From assembly GCA_031255175.1 (NCBI GenBank), contig JAIRTA010000067.1, positions 1-39,172 of the forward strand: a DNA stretch of 39,172 bases, given 5' to 3'. Below, piece after piece: positions 30,076 through 37,444 of the stretch. Within the stretch, counting starts at the first letter, position 1; every line of letters starts with the position of its first letter. A model generated the notes under the pieces. It made no database searches and was not told where the DNA came from. It worked only from the letters and a program-made list of their open reading frames with translations. This stretch comes from Oscillospiraceae bacterium (lineage in GTDB: Bacteria; Bacillota; Clostridia; Oscillospirales; UBA929). Both the position numbers and the translations under genes were made by a program.

Positions 30076-31281
30076 ATGTCCTTGATTGTGCAGAAATTCG
30101 GCGGCACTTCGGTGGCCGACGCCGAGTGTATCCGGCGAGTGGCCGGCATTGTGGCGAAGACATACCGGGCCGGCCACGGAGTCGTCGTGGTGCTCTCGGC
30201 GCAGGGTGACACCACAGACGAGCTGATCGCGAAAGCCCGGGAGGTGTCGAGGAGCCCTTCGCCCCGCGAGCTGGACATGCTGCTGTCCACCGGAGAGCAG
30301 ATCTCCGTGGCGCTGTTTGCGATGGCGGTGGAGACGCTGGGGCTTCCGGTGGTCTCGCTGACCGGCTGGCAGATCGGCCTCAAGACAGACCGCAACTACG
30401 GCAACGCCCGCATCAAAAAAGTGGAGTGTGAGCGGCTGCGCGTGGAGCTGGACCGGAAAAATATTGTGGTCGTGTGCGGGTTTCAGGGCGTCAACCGCTA
30501 CGACGACGTGACGACCCTGGGCCGGGGCGGTTCCGACACGACCGCCGTGGCCATTGCCGCCGCCCTGAAGGCCGACCTGTGCCAGATCTATACGGATGTG
30601 GACGGCGTATACACCACAGACCCGCGGAGCGTACCCGAGGCGCGCAAGCTGGATGAGATCACCTACGACGAGATGCTGGAGCTCTCGTCACTCGGCGCGC
30701 GCGTGCTGCACAACCGCTCGGTGGAGATGGCCAAGCGGTACCATGTCCCGCTGGAGGTCATCTCCAGCTTCACCGGACAGCCCGGCACCCAAGTCAAGGA
30801 GGGATTGAAAGTGGAACAGCTCAATGTCAGCGGCGTCACGCGGGACGACAACGTGGCGCGCATCGCGCTGGTCGGTTTGGACGACATGCCCGGCAAGGCC
30901 TTCCGGATCTTCTCGCTGCTGGCGGCCAAGAAGATCAACGTCGACGTCATCTTGCAGTCCATCGGCCGCGGAGATACCAAAGACATCAGTTTTACCGTGC
31001 CAAAACAGATGTTGAACGCGGCCCGCGCCATCCTGGAGGAGCACCGCGACGCGATCGGCTACACCGACATGGTGATCAGCGATGAGATCAGCAAGGTCTC
31101 GATCGTGGGCGCCGGCATGGTGGGCAACGCCGGGGTGGCCGCCGAGATGTTCGAGGCGCTGGCGGCGGCCAACATCAACATCCAGATGATCTCCACCAGT
31201 GAGATCAAAGTGTCCGTTCTCATCGACGCGCGCGACGCCAAGCAGGCCGTTCAGGTCATCCACGACAAATTTTTCGGCTGA
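30076..31281 (+). CDS. lysC: Aspartate kinase
   Basis: 401 residues. It phosphorylates aspartate, the first step to lysine, diaminopimelate, threonine and methionine. 'VQKFGGTSVADAE' (substrate/ATP motif) at the N-terminus, 'LLSTGEQISVAL', 'TLGRGGSDTTAVAIAAAL', 'YTDVDGVYTTDPR', then two ACT domains at the C-terminus ('VGLDDMPGKAFRIFSLLA', 'VSIVGAGMVGNAGVAAEMF'), where lysine or threonine feedback would bind. Forms a hom-lysC operon; diaminopimelate from this pathway is what MurE uses. Confidence 0.97.
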   Translation: MSLIVQKFGGTSVADAECIRRVAGIVAKTYRAGHGVVVVLSAQGDTTDELIAKAREVSRSPSPRELDMLLSTGEQISVALFAMAVETLGLPVVSLTGWQIGLKTDRNYGNARIKKVECERLRVELDRKNIVVVCGFQGVNRYDDVTTLGRGGSDTTAVAIAAALKADLCQIYTDVDGVYTTDPRSVPEARKLDEITYDEMLELSSLGARVLHNRSVEMAKRYHVPLEVISSFTGQPGTQVKEGLKVEQLNVSGVTRDDNVARIALVGLDDMPGKAFRIFSLLAAKKINVDVILQSIGRGDTKDISFTVPKQMLNAARAILEEHRDAIGYTDMVISDEISKVSIVGAGMVGNAGVAAEMFEALAAANINIQMISTSEIKVSVLIDARDAKQAVQVIHDKFFG

Positions 31282-31315
31282 CCCGCGGCCGGCCGCGGGT
31301 GCGAGAGGGCTTTTG
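31282..31315 (+). terminator. Candidate terminator after lysC
   Basis: A palindromic stem ACCCGCGG-CCGG-CCGCGGGT is followed only ~10 nt later by CTTTTGTG, so it is a weak rho-independent terminator. Confidence 0.45.
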
Positions 31316-31347
31316 TGTAAAAAAGTGGAATATAAAGCGGTTGGCGC

Positions 31348-31376
31348 TTGTCAAAGAGTGGCATTCATGGTACAAT
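31348..31376 (+). promoter_or_regulatory. Promoter of the nfeD-SPFH operon
   Basis: TTGTCA (31348-31353), 17 nt, TACAAT (31371-31376). Two tandem 21-bp repeats begin immediately after the -10. The rest of the 332-nt gap up to 31613 holds repeat copy 4. Confidence 0.65.
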
Positions 31377-31418
31377 ATGAGGGTATATTGACACGCGATG
31401 AGGGTATATTGACACGCG
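31377..31418 (+). repeat. Two perfect 21-bp tandem repeats at the promoter start site
   Basis: ATGAGGGTATATTGACACGCG at 31377-31397 is repeated exactly at 31398-31418. The first copy covers the expected transcription start, an operator-like position. Confidence 0.8.
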
Positions 31419-31485
31419 CTCGATCGCAAAGGCGATGGGAAGACCGCCGCGCGAAGCGCGGCGCCGGACCGACAAAAAAGAGACC

Positions 31486-31590
31486 GTGTGAAAACCCGAA
31501 CGTTTTCACCGCGTCGAACAATATATAGTATTATTTTTTCATATAATACTATATATTGTGTACGTAAGGCAAAACTGTGGGCTTTACACA
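31486..31590. mobile_element. MITE-like palindromic element, copy 4 (before nfeD)
   Basis: About 105 bp, from GTGTGAAAAC (31486) to GCTTTACACA (31581-31590). Left hairpin GTGAAAAC-CCGAAC-GTTTTCAC (31488-31509). The centre is a perfect 17-bp inverted repeat, 31518-31534 with 31543-31559, containing ACAATATATAGTAT and ATACTATATATTGT. It ends 23 nt before the nfeD start. Confidence 0.65.
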
Positions 31591-31613
31591 ACCGGGAAGA
31601 GGGGGTGGGGACC

Positions 31614-32063
31614 GTGTGGTTGTACCTGTGGCTGGGCGTAATGGTGCTGATGCTGTGCATCGAGGCCGCGACAATGGGGCTGACCACGATTTGGTTTGCC
31701 CTCGGCGCGCTGGCGGCGATGCTGGTTTCCGCATTCGCGCCGTGGCAGGTGCAGATGTTTGTATTTATTGCCCTGTCCGCCCTGACGCTGTGGTTGGTGC
31801 GCCCGTTGGCCCGGCGCGCGCTCATGCGGCGCGAGAGGACAAACGCCGACAGGGTCATCGATCAGGTGGGCATTGTGTCGGAGCCGGTAGACAACGTGGC
31901 GGGTACGGGCGTTGTGCAGGTGGGCGGGCGGACGTGGACGGCCCGCTCTCACACCGGCGAGATCATCCCGGGCGGCGCGTATGTGCGCGTGTGCCGGATC
32001 GAGGGTGTGAAGGTGATGGTGGAGGCGCTCCCCACGGAGCGCGAAAACGACGCGGGCCGGTGA
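31614..32063 (+). CDS. NfeD-like membrane protein
   Basis: 149 residues from GTG 31614 (GAGGGGGTGGGG just upstream); longer frames would start inside the repeat element. Two to three membrane spans ('WLYLWLGVMVLMLCIEAA', 'IWFALGALAAMLVSAF', 'MFVFIALSALTLWLV') and a C-terminal OB-fold domain ('ADRVIDQVGIVSEPVDN', 'GVVQVGGRTWTARS', then 'IIPGGAYVRVCRIEGVKVMV') make the short NfeD type. NfeD proteins act with SPFH/stomatin-like partners at membrane microdomains; the next gene is exactly such a protein. Confidence 0.9.
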   Translation: MWLYLWLGVMVLMLCIEAATMGLTTIWFALGALAAMLVSAFAPWQVQMFVFIALSALTLWLVRPLARRALMRRERTNADRVIDQVGIVSEPVDNVAGTGVVQVGGRTWTARSHTGEIIPGGAYVRVCRIEGVKVMVEALPTERENDAGR

Positions 32064-32097
32064 CGGGACGCGCGGGAGGAGACAAGGAGGACAGTCG

Positions 32098-33000
32098 ATG
32101 AACGACATTTTTCCGTATATCGTTTGGGGCACACTCGGTGTGATCGCGCTCATCATTATAGGTTCCAACGTCCGCGTGGTGCGGCAGGCGCGCGCCTATG
32201 TCATCGAGCGGCTGGGCGCGTTCCAGACAGTGTGGGGCACCGGGCTGCACATCACAATCCCTTTCCTCGAGCGGGTGGCGCGTTCGGTCTCGCTCAAAGA
32301 GCAGGTGGTCGATTTCCCGCCCCAGCCGGTGATCACCAAAGACAACGTGACGATGCAGATCGACACGGTCATCTATTTTGAGATCACGGACCCCAAGCTG
32401 TACACCTACGGGGTGGAGCGCCCGATGTCGGCCATTGAGAACCTCACGGCCACCACGTTGCGCAACATCGTCGGCGACCTGGAACTGGACCAGACGCTGA
32501 CCTCGCGCGACGTTATCAACACCAAGATGCGCGCCATTCTTGACGAGGCCACAGACCCGTGGGGGATCAAAGTAAACCGCGTGGAGCTCAAAAGCATCAT
32601 CCCCCCGCGGGAGATCCAAGACGCGATGGAAAAGCAGATGAAGGCGGAGCGCGAGCGCCGTCAGGCGATTTTGAAGGCCGAGGGCGAAAAGCAGTCCCAG
32701 ATTCTTGTGGCCGAGGGCGAGAAGCAGTCGGTCATCTTGCGGGCCGACGCCCTCAAACAGGCCAAAATTTTGGAGGCGGAGGGCGAGGCCGTCGCCATCA
32801 TGCGGGTGCAGACGGCGCTGGCCGACTCCATCAAGCTGCTCAACGAGGCGGCGGCCAGCGACAAAGTCATTCAAATCAAAGCGCTGGAGGCCTTCGCCCA
32901 CGCGGCCGACGGAAAGGCGACGAAGATCATCATCCCCTCGGAGATCCAGGGCCTGGCCGGTCTGGCCACGGCGCTGAAAGAAGTTGTCATCGACTCATAA
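32098..33000 (+). CDS. SPFH/stomatin-family membrane protein
   Basis: 300 residues. An N-terminal membrane hairpin ('YIVWGTLGVIALIIIGSN'), then the SPFH/PHB domain ('VRQARAYVIERLGAFQTVWG', 'GLHITIPFLERV', 'ITKDNVTMQIDTVIYFEITD'), a charged helical coiled-coil ('PREIQDAMEKQMKAERERR' with repeated KAEGEK/AEGEKQS units), and a hydrophobic C-terminal helix. It resembles QmcA/stomatin. Likely forms oligomeric ring scaffolds with the NfeD protein. SD AAGGAGG precedes the ATG; the genes are 34 nt apart. Confidence 0.93.
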   Translation: MNDIFPYIVWGTLGVIALIIIGSNVRVVRQARAYVIERLGAFQTVWGTGLHITIPFLERVARSVSLKEQVVDFPPQPVITKDNVTMQIDTVIYFEITDPKLYTYGVERPMSAIENLTATTLRNIVGDLELDQTLTSRDVINTKMRAILDEATDPWGIKVNRVELKSIIPPREIQDAMEKQMKAERERRQAILKAEGEKQSQILVAEGEKQSVILRADALKQAKILEAEGEAVAIMRVQTALADSIKLLNEAAASDKVIQIKALEAFAHAADGKATKIIIPSEIQGLAGLATALKEVVIDS

Positions 33001-33010
33001 CGCGTGAGGA

Positions 33011-33036
33011 GAGAGGGGGCGCCGTCCCCTCTTTTC
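33011..33036 (+). terminator. Candidate terminator after the SPFH gene
   Basis: AGAGGGG pairs with CCCCTCT around GCGCCGT and runs into TTTT. Confidence 0.6.
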
Positions 33037-33108
33037 ACTGCCGCGCGGGAGAGCCGGGCCGAGAGCCGCCCAACAGGCGCGGACAGATAACAGTGGGAGT
33101 GGGCAAAT

Positions 33109-34059
33109 ATGGAAACACCGGCATTGGTCGTCATGGCGGCGGGCATGGGCAGCCGCTATGGCGGTCTCAAACAAGTCGAACCGGTCGGCGCGCACGGAGA
33201 GGTGATCATCGATTATTCCGTCTACGACGCGGTGCGGGCCGGATTTCAGAAGATTATTTTTGTTGTGACCCGCGCGATGGAACAGACGTTCACCGAGATC
33301 GCCGGCGCCCGCATCGGGCGATATGCCGACGTCTCCTACGTCCACCAGGAGATGGACAACTTGCCCGACGGGTACGCCGTGCCGGCGGGGCGCGTGAAGC
33401 CGTGGGGCACGGCGCACGCCGTGCTGGCCGCGCGCGAGCGGGTGCGCGGCCCCTTCGCGGTGATCAACGCGGACGATTACTACGGCCCCGAGGCCTTCCG
33501 GCGTGTCTACGGGTGGCTGACGGCCCCCCGCCCGCGGGACGGCCGCCACCACTACTGCATGGTGGGCTATCGGATCGAAAACACGCTGACGGACAACGGG
33601 CGCGTCACGCGCGGCGTCTGCGCGGCGGACGCGTGCGGTTTTCTCGTGCGCGTTACGGAATGCGTCGGCTTGGAGAAGACGCCCGGCGGCGCGCGGCTTT
33701 TTGAGGACGGCGTCTGGCGGCATCTGCCGGCGGGTACGCTGGTGTCAATGAATTTTTGGGGGTTCGACGGGAGTTTCCTCGACGCGGCGGCGGCCGATTT
33801 CCCCGCTTTTCTCGACCGCCGGCTGCCGGAGGATCCGCTCGGCTGCGAATATTTGCTGCCCCAAGAGGTGGACAGCCTGTTGCGGCGCGGTCTGGCGGAT
33901 GTCCGGGTCCTCGAAAGCGGAGAGGTCTGGTACGGCGTCACCTACCGGGAGGACCGGAAGGCCGTGGTCGGCGCCGTGGCGGAGATGCACGGGACGGGGC
34001 GTTATCCGACGCCCCTGTGGGCGGCGGCCGGCGGACGCGTGCCGGTCGCGGGCAAATAG
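33109..34059 (+). CDS. NTP-transferase (sugar-nucleotidyltransferase-like) protein
   Basis: 316 residues, Rossmann-like nucleotidyltransferase fold. 'VVMAAGMGSRYGGLKQVEPVG' is the nucleotide-binding signature, and 'VKPWGTAHAVLAARE' and 'VINADDYYGPEAF' hold the metal-binding Asp. C-terminal part includes 'SMNFWGFDGSFLDA'. It belongs to NDP-sugar pyrophosphorylase-like proteins found in clostridia; the substrate is not known. SD GGGAGTGGG is close to ATG 33109. A small GC hairpin after the stop (34059-34077) may slow transcription. Confidence 0.85.
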   Translation: METPALVVMAAGMGSRYGGLKQVEPVGAHGEVIIDYSVYDAVRAGFQKIIFVVTRAMEQTFTEIAGARIGRYADVSYVHQEMDNLPDGYAVPAGRVKPWGTAHAVLAARERVRGPFAVINADDYYGPEAFRRVYGWLTAPRPRDGRHHYCMVGYRIENTLTDNGRVTRGVCAADACGFLVRVTECVGLEKTPGGARLFEDGVWRHLPAGTLVSMNFWGFDGSFLDAAAADFPAFLDRRLPEDPLGCEYLLPQEVDSLLRRGLADVRVLESGEVWYGVTYREDRKAVVGAVAEMHGTGRYPTPLWAAAGGRVPVAGK

Positions 34060-34115
34060 CCGCCGTTTGCCGGCGGCCGATTCTGTTCTCTATAGATCGA
34101 AGGAGGTTGGAAGTT

Positions 34116-35036
34116 TTGAAAACCATCAAACTGGGCCGGTCGGACCTGCAAGTGCCTGTGGTCGCGGTGGGGTGCATGCGCATCAACCGGTTGAGCGCGG
34201 CGGAGGCGGAGCGCTTTGTCCGGACGTCTCTGGAGCTCGGCGCCAATTTTTTTGACCACGCCGACATCTACGGCGTCGGCGACTGCGAGGAGATCTTCGC
34301 CAAAGCCGTCTCAATGAGCCCCGGCATCCGGGAGACGCTCATCCTGCAATCGAAGTGCGGCATCATACCGGGGCGCATGTACGATTTTTCCAAAGAACAC
34401 ATCCTGCGCTCGGTGGACGGGATCCTGAAGCGCCTCAAGACGGACTACCTGGATGTGCTGCTGCTGCACCGGCCGGACGCGCTGGTCGAACCCGAGGAGG
34501 TGGCCGAGGCGTTTGAGGCGCTGCACGGCGCGGGGAAGGTGCGCCACTTCGGCGTCTCCAACCAAAATCCGTCGCAGATGGCACTGCTGCAAAAATTCAT
34601 CTCCCGGCCGATCGTCGCGAACCAGCTTCAGCTCAGCGTCGCGTTCGCGACGATGATCGCGCGGGGGCTTCTTGTCAACACGGGGGACGCCGCCGCCGTG
34701 GACCGGGACGGCGGGGCGCTGGACTACTGCCGTCTGCACGACATCACGGTCCAGCCGTGGTCGCCGTTTCAGTACGGCAACTTTGCGGGCGTGTTCCTCG
34801 GCAGCGATGAATACCCGGAACTCAACGCCAAAATCGACGAGCTGGCCGGCCTCCACGGGGTGTCGAATACGACGATCGCCATCGCCTGGCTGCTCCGGCA
34901 CCCCGCGCGGATGCAGCCCGTGATCGGCACCATGAACCTCCAACGGCTGCGGGACTGTGTTCGCGCGGCGGAGGTGACGCTGACCCGCGAGGAGTGGTAC
35001 CAGATCTATCTCGCGGCGGGCAACGCATTGCCGTAA
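34116..35036 (+). CDS. Aldo/keto reductase
   Basis: 306 residues from TTG 34116 (GAAGGAGG upstream). It is a (beta/alpha)8 NADPH-dependent oxidoreductase with the catalytic tetrad Asp and Tyr in 'FDHADIYGVGDCEEIF', Lys in 'LQSKCGI' and His in 'LLLHRPDAL'. The cofactor site starts 'GVSNQNPSQM' and ends 'PVIGTMNLQRLRD'. Resembles the YdhF-type branch. Longer upstream frame lies inside the preceding gene and is not used. Physiological substrate unknown. Confidence 0.93.
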   Translation: MKTIKLGRSDLQVPVVAVGCMRINRLSAAEAERFVRTSLELGANFFDHADIYGVGDCEEIFAKAVSMSPGIRETLILQSKCGIIPGRMYDFSKEHILRSVDGILKRLKTDYLDVLLLHRPDALVEPEEVAEAFEALHGAGKVRHFGVSNQNPSQMALLQKFISRPIVANQLQLSVAFATMIARGLLVNTGDAAAVDRDGGALDYCRLHDITVQPWSPFQYGNFAGVFLGSDEYPELNAKIDELAGLHGVSNTTIAIAWLLRHPARMQPVIGTMNLQRLRDCVRAAEVTLTREEWYQIYLAAGNALP

Positions 35037-35064
35037 CGGCCGCGCGCACGCACACTACATATAG

Positions 35065-35115
35065 CATACTATATATGGCATACTACATATGGCATAAAAC
35101 ACAATATATAGTATG
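35065..35115. mobile_element. Fragment of the MITE-like family, copy 5 (before topB)
   Basis: CATACTATATAT (35065-35076) and ATATATAGTATG (35104-35115) are a perfect 12-bp inverted repeat, with ACAATATATAGTATG as in the other copies. Between them are CATACTACATATGGCATA-like near-repeats. The GTGTGAAAAC ends are missing. Confidence 0.4.
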
Positions 35116-35178
35116 ATAGGGCGGCGTGCCGCCCTATCATACGGAACTGCAGGGGACCGGCGGGGCGCCGGTCCCCTG
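35111..35178 (+). other. Two strong hairpins in the topB leader
   Basis: GTATGATAGGGCGGC (35111-35125) pairs perfectly over 15 bp with 35128-35142 around a 2-nt turn. Then CAGGGGACCGGC (35150-35161) pairs over 12 bp with 35167-35178 around GGGGC. Neither is followed by a T-run, so a leader RNA structure is more likely than a terminator. The second ends just before the topB SD. Confidence 0.65.
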
Positions 35179-35197
35179 TGGGAAAGGAGGGCCTCCG

Positions 35198-37375
35198 ATG
35201 CCGGGTAAGGCGTTGGTTTTGGCGGAGAAACCGTCCGTCGCGCGCGAAATAGCCAAGGTCCTGGGGGCGCGCCAGGGCGGCGAGGGTTACATGGAGGGCC
35301 CCCAATATGTGATCACCTGGGCGCTGGGGCATCTGGTCACGCTGGCCGATCCGGAGGCCTACGGCGAGCAGTACAAGACGTGGAATCTGGAATCGCTGCC
35401 CATGCTGCCGAAAAAGATGCAGCTCGTCGTGATCAAGGAGACGTCAAAGCAGTTTCGCGTTGTGCAGTCGCTCCTAAAGCGCGGCGACATCGGCGAGATC
35501 ATCATCGCCACGGACTCCGGCCGCGAGGGGGAGTTGGTGGCGCGCTGGATCTTGATCAAGGCCGGCTGCCGGAAGCCGCTCAAACGTCTGTGGATCTCGT
35601 CGCAGACGGCCCGGGCGGTCAAGGAGGGGTTCGCCTCCCTGCGGCCGGGCCACGCGTACGACAACCTCTATCTCTCGGCGCAGGCCCGCGCCGAGGCGGA
35701 TTGGCTGGTGGGGCTCAACGTCACGCGCGCGCTGACGTGCAAGTACAACGCGCAGCTCTCCGGCGGCCGGGTGCAGACGCCGACGCTGGCGCTTATCGTC
35801 GCGCGGGAGCAGGAGATCCGAAATTTTCAGCCGAGGGAATTTTATACGGTCCGCGCGAAGTTCGAGGGGTTTTCCGCCCGGTGGGTGGGAGAGCAGCGGC
35901 AGAGCCGGCTCTTCGACCGCGCGGCGGCCGAGGCGATTCTGGCCGCTGTCCAGGGGAAGAGCGCCGTGGTGACGACGGTGTCCAAGCAGTTCAAAAGCAA
36001 GGCGCCGCCCGCCGCGTACGACTTGACGGAGCTGCAGAGGGACGCAAACCGCCGCTACGCGTACTCCGCCAAGGAGACGCTCGCCTGTATGCAGTCGCTG
36101 TATGAGCGCCACAAATTGCTCACTTACCCGCGCACGGACTCCCGTTACATCACGCCGGACGTGGCGGCCACGCTGCCGGAGCGGCTGCGGAGCGTCGCCG
36201 TCGGCCCCTACCGGGAGATCGCGGGCGCGTTGCTGCGCGGCCGCCTCTCGACGCGGTATCTTGTGGACGCCTCCAAGGTCACGGACCACCATGCCATCAT
36301 CCCCACGGAAGAACCGGTCAATCTGGCGGGGTTGTCGCCGGAGGAGCGCAGGGTTTACGATCTTGTCGTGCGGCGGTTTTTGGCGGTGCTCTCGCAGCCG
36401 TTTGAGTACGAGGAGACAAAGCTGACCATCGCCATTGGGAAGGAGATATTCGCGGCGGGCGGAAAGACCGTCAAATCGCCCGGGTGGAAGACCGCCTACG
36501 AGAAGGCGCCGGAACCGGACGAACCGGAGGAGGACGAGGAGGAAACCCAAAATCTTCCAGTCATCCGTCAGGGCGACAGGCTGCGCGTTGTTTCCTGCGC
36601 GATCGAAACCGGCAAGACCAAGCCGCCGGCCCGCTATACGGAGGCCACGCTGCTCTCGGCTATGGAGAACCCGCCGATGGAAAACCGGTCGCTGCGCGAC
36701 ATCATGAAAAACACAAGCGGGCTCGGCACGCCGGCCACGCGCGCGGACATCATCGAGAAGTTGTTCGCCTCATTTTACATGGAGCGGCACGGAAAAGAAC
36801 TCGTGCCGACGTCCAAAGGGATCCAGCTTGTCTCGCTGGTGCCGGCGGACTTGAAATCGGCCGAGCTGACGGCCCGGTGGGAACAGCAGCTCATGCTGAT
36901 CAGCCAGGGTCAGGCGCGGACCGACGCCTTTCTCGAAGAGATGCGGACATATACCGCGCGTCTCGTCTCTCAGGTCGTCGCGAGCGGCGCGGTATACCAT
37001 CACGACAACCAGACGCGGGAGAAATGCCCGGAGTGTTCAAAGTTTTTGCTCGCCGTGAACGGGAAGAAGGGGAAGATGCTGGTCTGCCCCGACCGGGCGT
37101 GCGGCTATCGCCGGAGTTTGTCGATCCAAACCAACGCGCGCTGCCCAAACTGCCACAAAAAGCTGGAACTGCGCGGGGAGGGGGAAAAGCGGCTCTTTGT
37201 CTGTGTCTGCGGCCACCGCGAAAAATACGCGGACTTTGAAAAACGCCGCGTCGACGCGGGCGCCGGCAAACGTGAGGTGGAAAAATTCCTGGCCGGTCAG
37301 CAGCCCGCCGCCGGAGGCAACTTCGCGCTGGCGGCGGCGCTGGCAAAATGGCAGGAGAACAAGCGGGAAAAATAA
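35198..37375 (+). CDS. topB: DNA topoisomerase III
   Basis: 725 residues from ATG 35198 (AAAGGAGGG upstream; the frame upstream lies over hairpins). Type IA topoisomerase: TOPRIM domain at the N-terminus ('ALVLAEKPSVAREIAKVLG', 'IIIATDSGREGELVARWI'), the core with catalytic Y310 in 'LLTYPRTDSRYITPDVA', and 'SGLGTPATRADIIEKL'. The C-terminal part has two zinc-finger-like blocks ('CPECSKF', 'CPDRACGY'; 'CPNCHKK', 'CVCGH'). It decatenates DNA by single-strand passage. It is a chromosomal-type TopB; no conjugation genes are nearby. Confidence 0.96.
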   Translation: MPGKALVLAEKPSVAREIAKVLGARQGGEGYMEGPQYVITWALGHLVTLADPEAYGEQYKTWNLESLPMLPKKMQLVVIKETSKQFRVVQSLLKRGDIGEIIIATDSGREGELVARWILIKAGCRKPLKRLWISSQTARAVKEGFASLRPGHAYDNLYLSAQARAEADWLVGLNVTRALTCKYNAQLSGGRVQTPTLALIVAREQEIRNFQPREFYTVRAKFEGFSARWVGEQRQSRLFDRAAAEAILAAVQGKSAVVTTVSKQFKSKAPPAAYDLTELQRDANRRYAYSAKETLACMQSLYERHKLLTYPRTDSRYITPDVAATLPERLRSVAVGPYREIAGALLRGRLSTRYLVDASKVTDHHAIIPTEEPVNLAGLSPEERRVYDLVVRRFLAVLSQPFEYEETKLTIAIGKEIFAAGGKTVKSPGWKTAYEKAPEPDEPEEDEEETQNLPVIRQGDRLRVVSCAIETGKTKPPARYTEATLLSAMENPPMENRSLRDIMKNTSGLGTPATRADIIEKLFASFYMERHGKELVPTSKGIQLVSLVPADLKSAELTARWEQQLMLISQGQARTDAFLEEMRTYTARLVSQVVASGAVYHHDNQTREKCPECSKFLLAVNGKKGKMLVCPDRACGYRRSLSIQTNARCPNCHKKLELRGEGEKRLFVCVCGHREKYADFEKRRVDAGAGKREVEKFLAGQQPAAGGNFALAAALAKWQENKREK

Positions 37376-37398
37376 AAGACAAGATGGCGTTTATGGAA

Positions 37399-37438
37399 GT
37401 CCGGCAGGCGGTCGTCGTGAGGCGGCCACCTGCCGGAC
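37399..37438. terminator. Hairpin between converging topB and the collagen-like gene
   Basis: GTCCGGCAGG pairs perfectly with CCTGCCGGAC, with extra pairs within the loop. The T-rich follow-up rightward (AGTCGTTTATT) is weak; as the only hairpin between the two stops it is the likely shared terminator. Confidence 0.55.
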
Positions 37439-37444
37439 AGTCGT

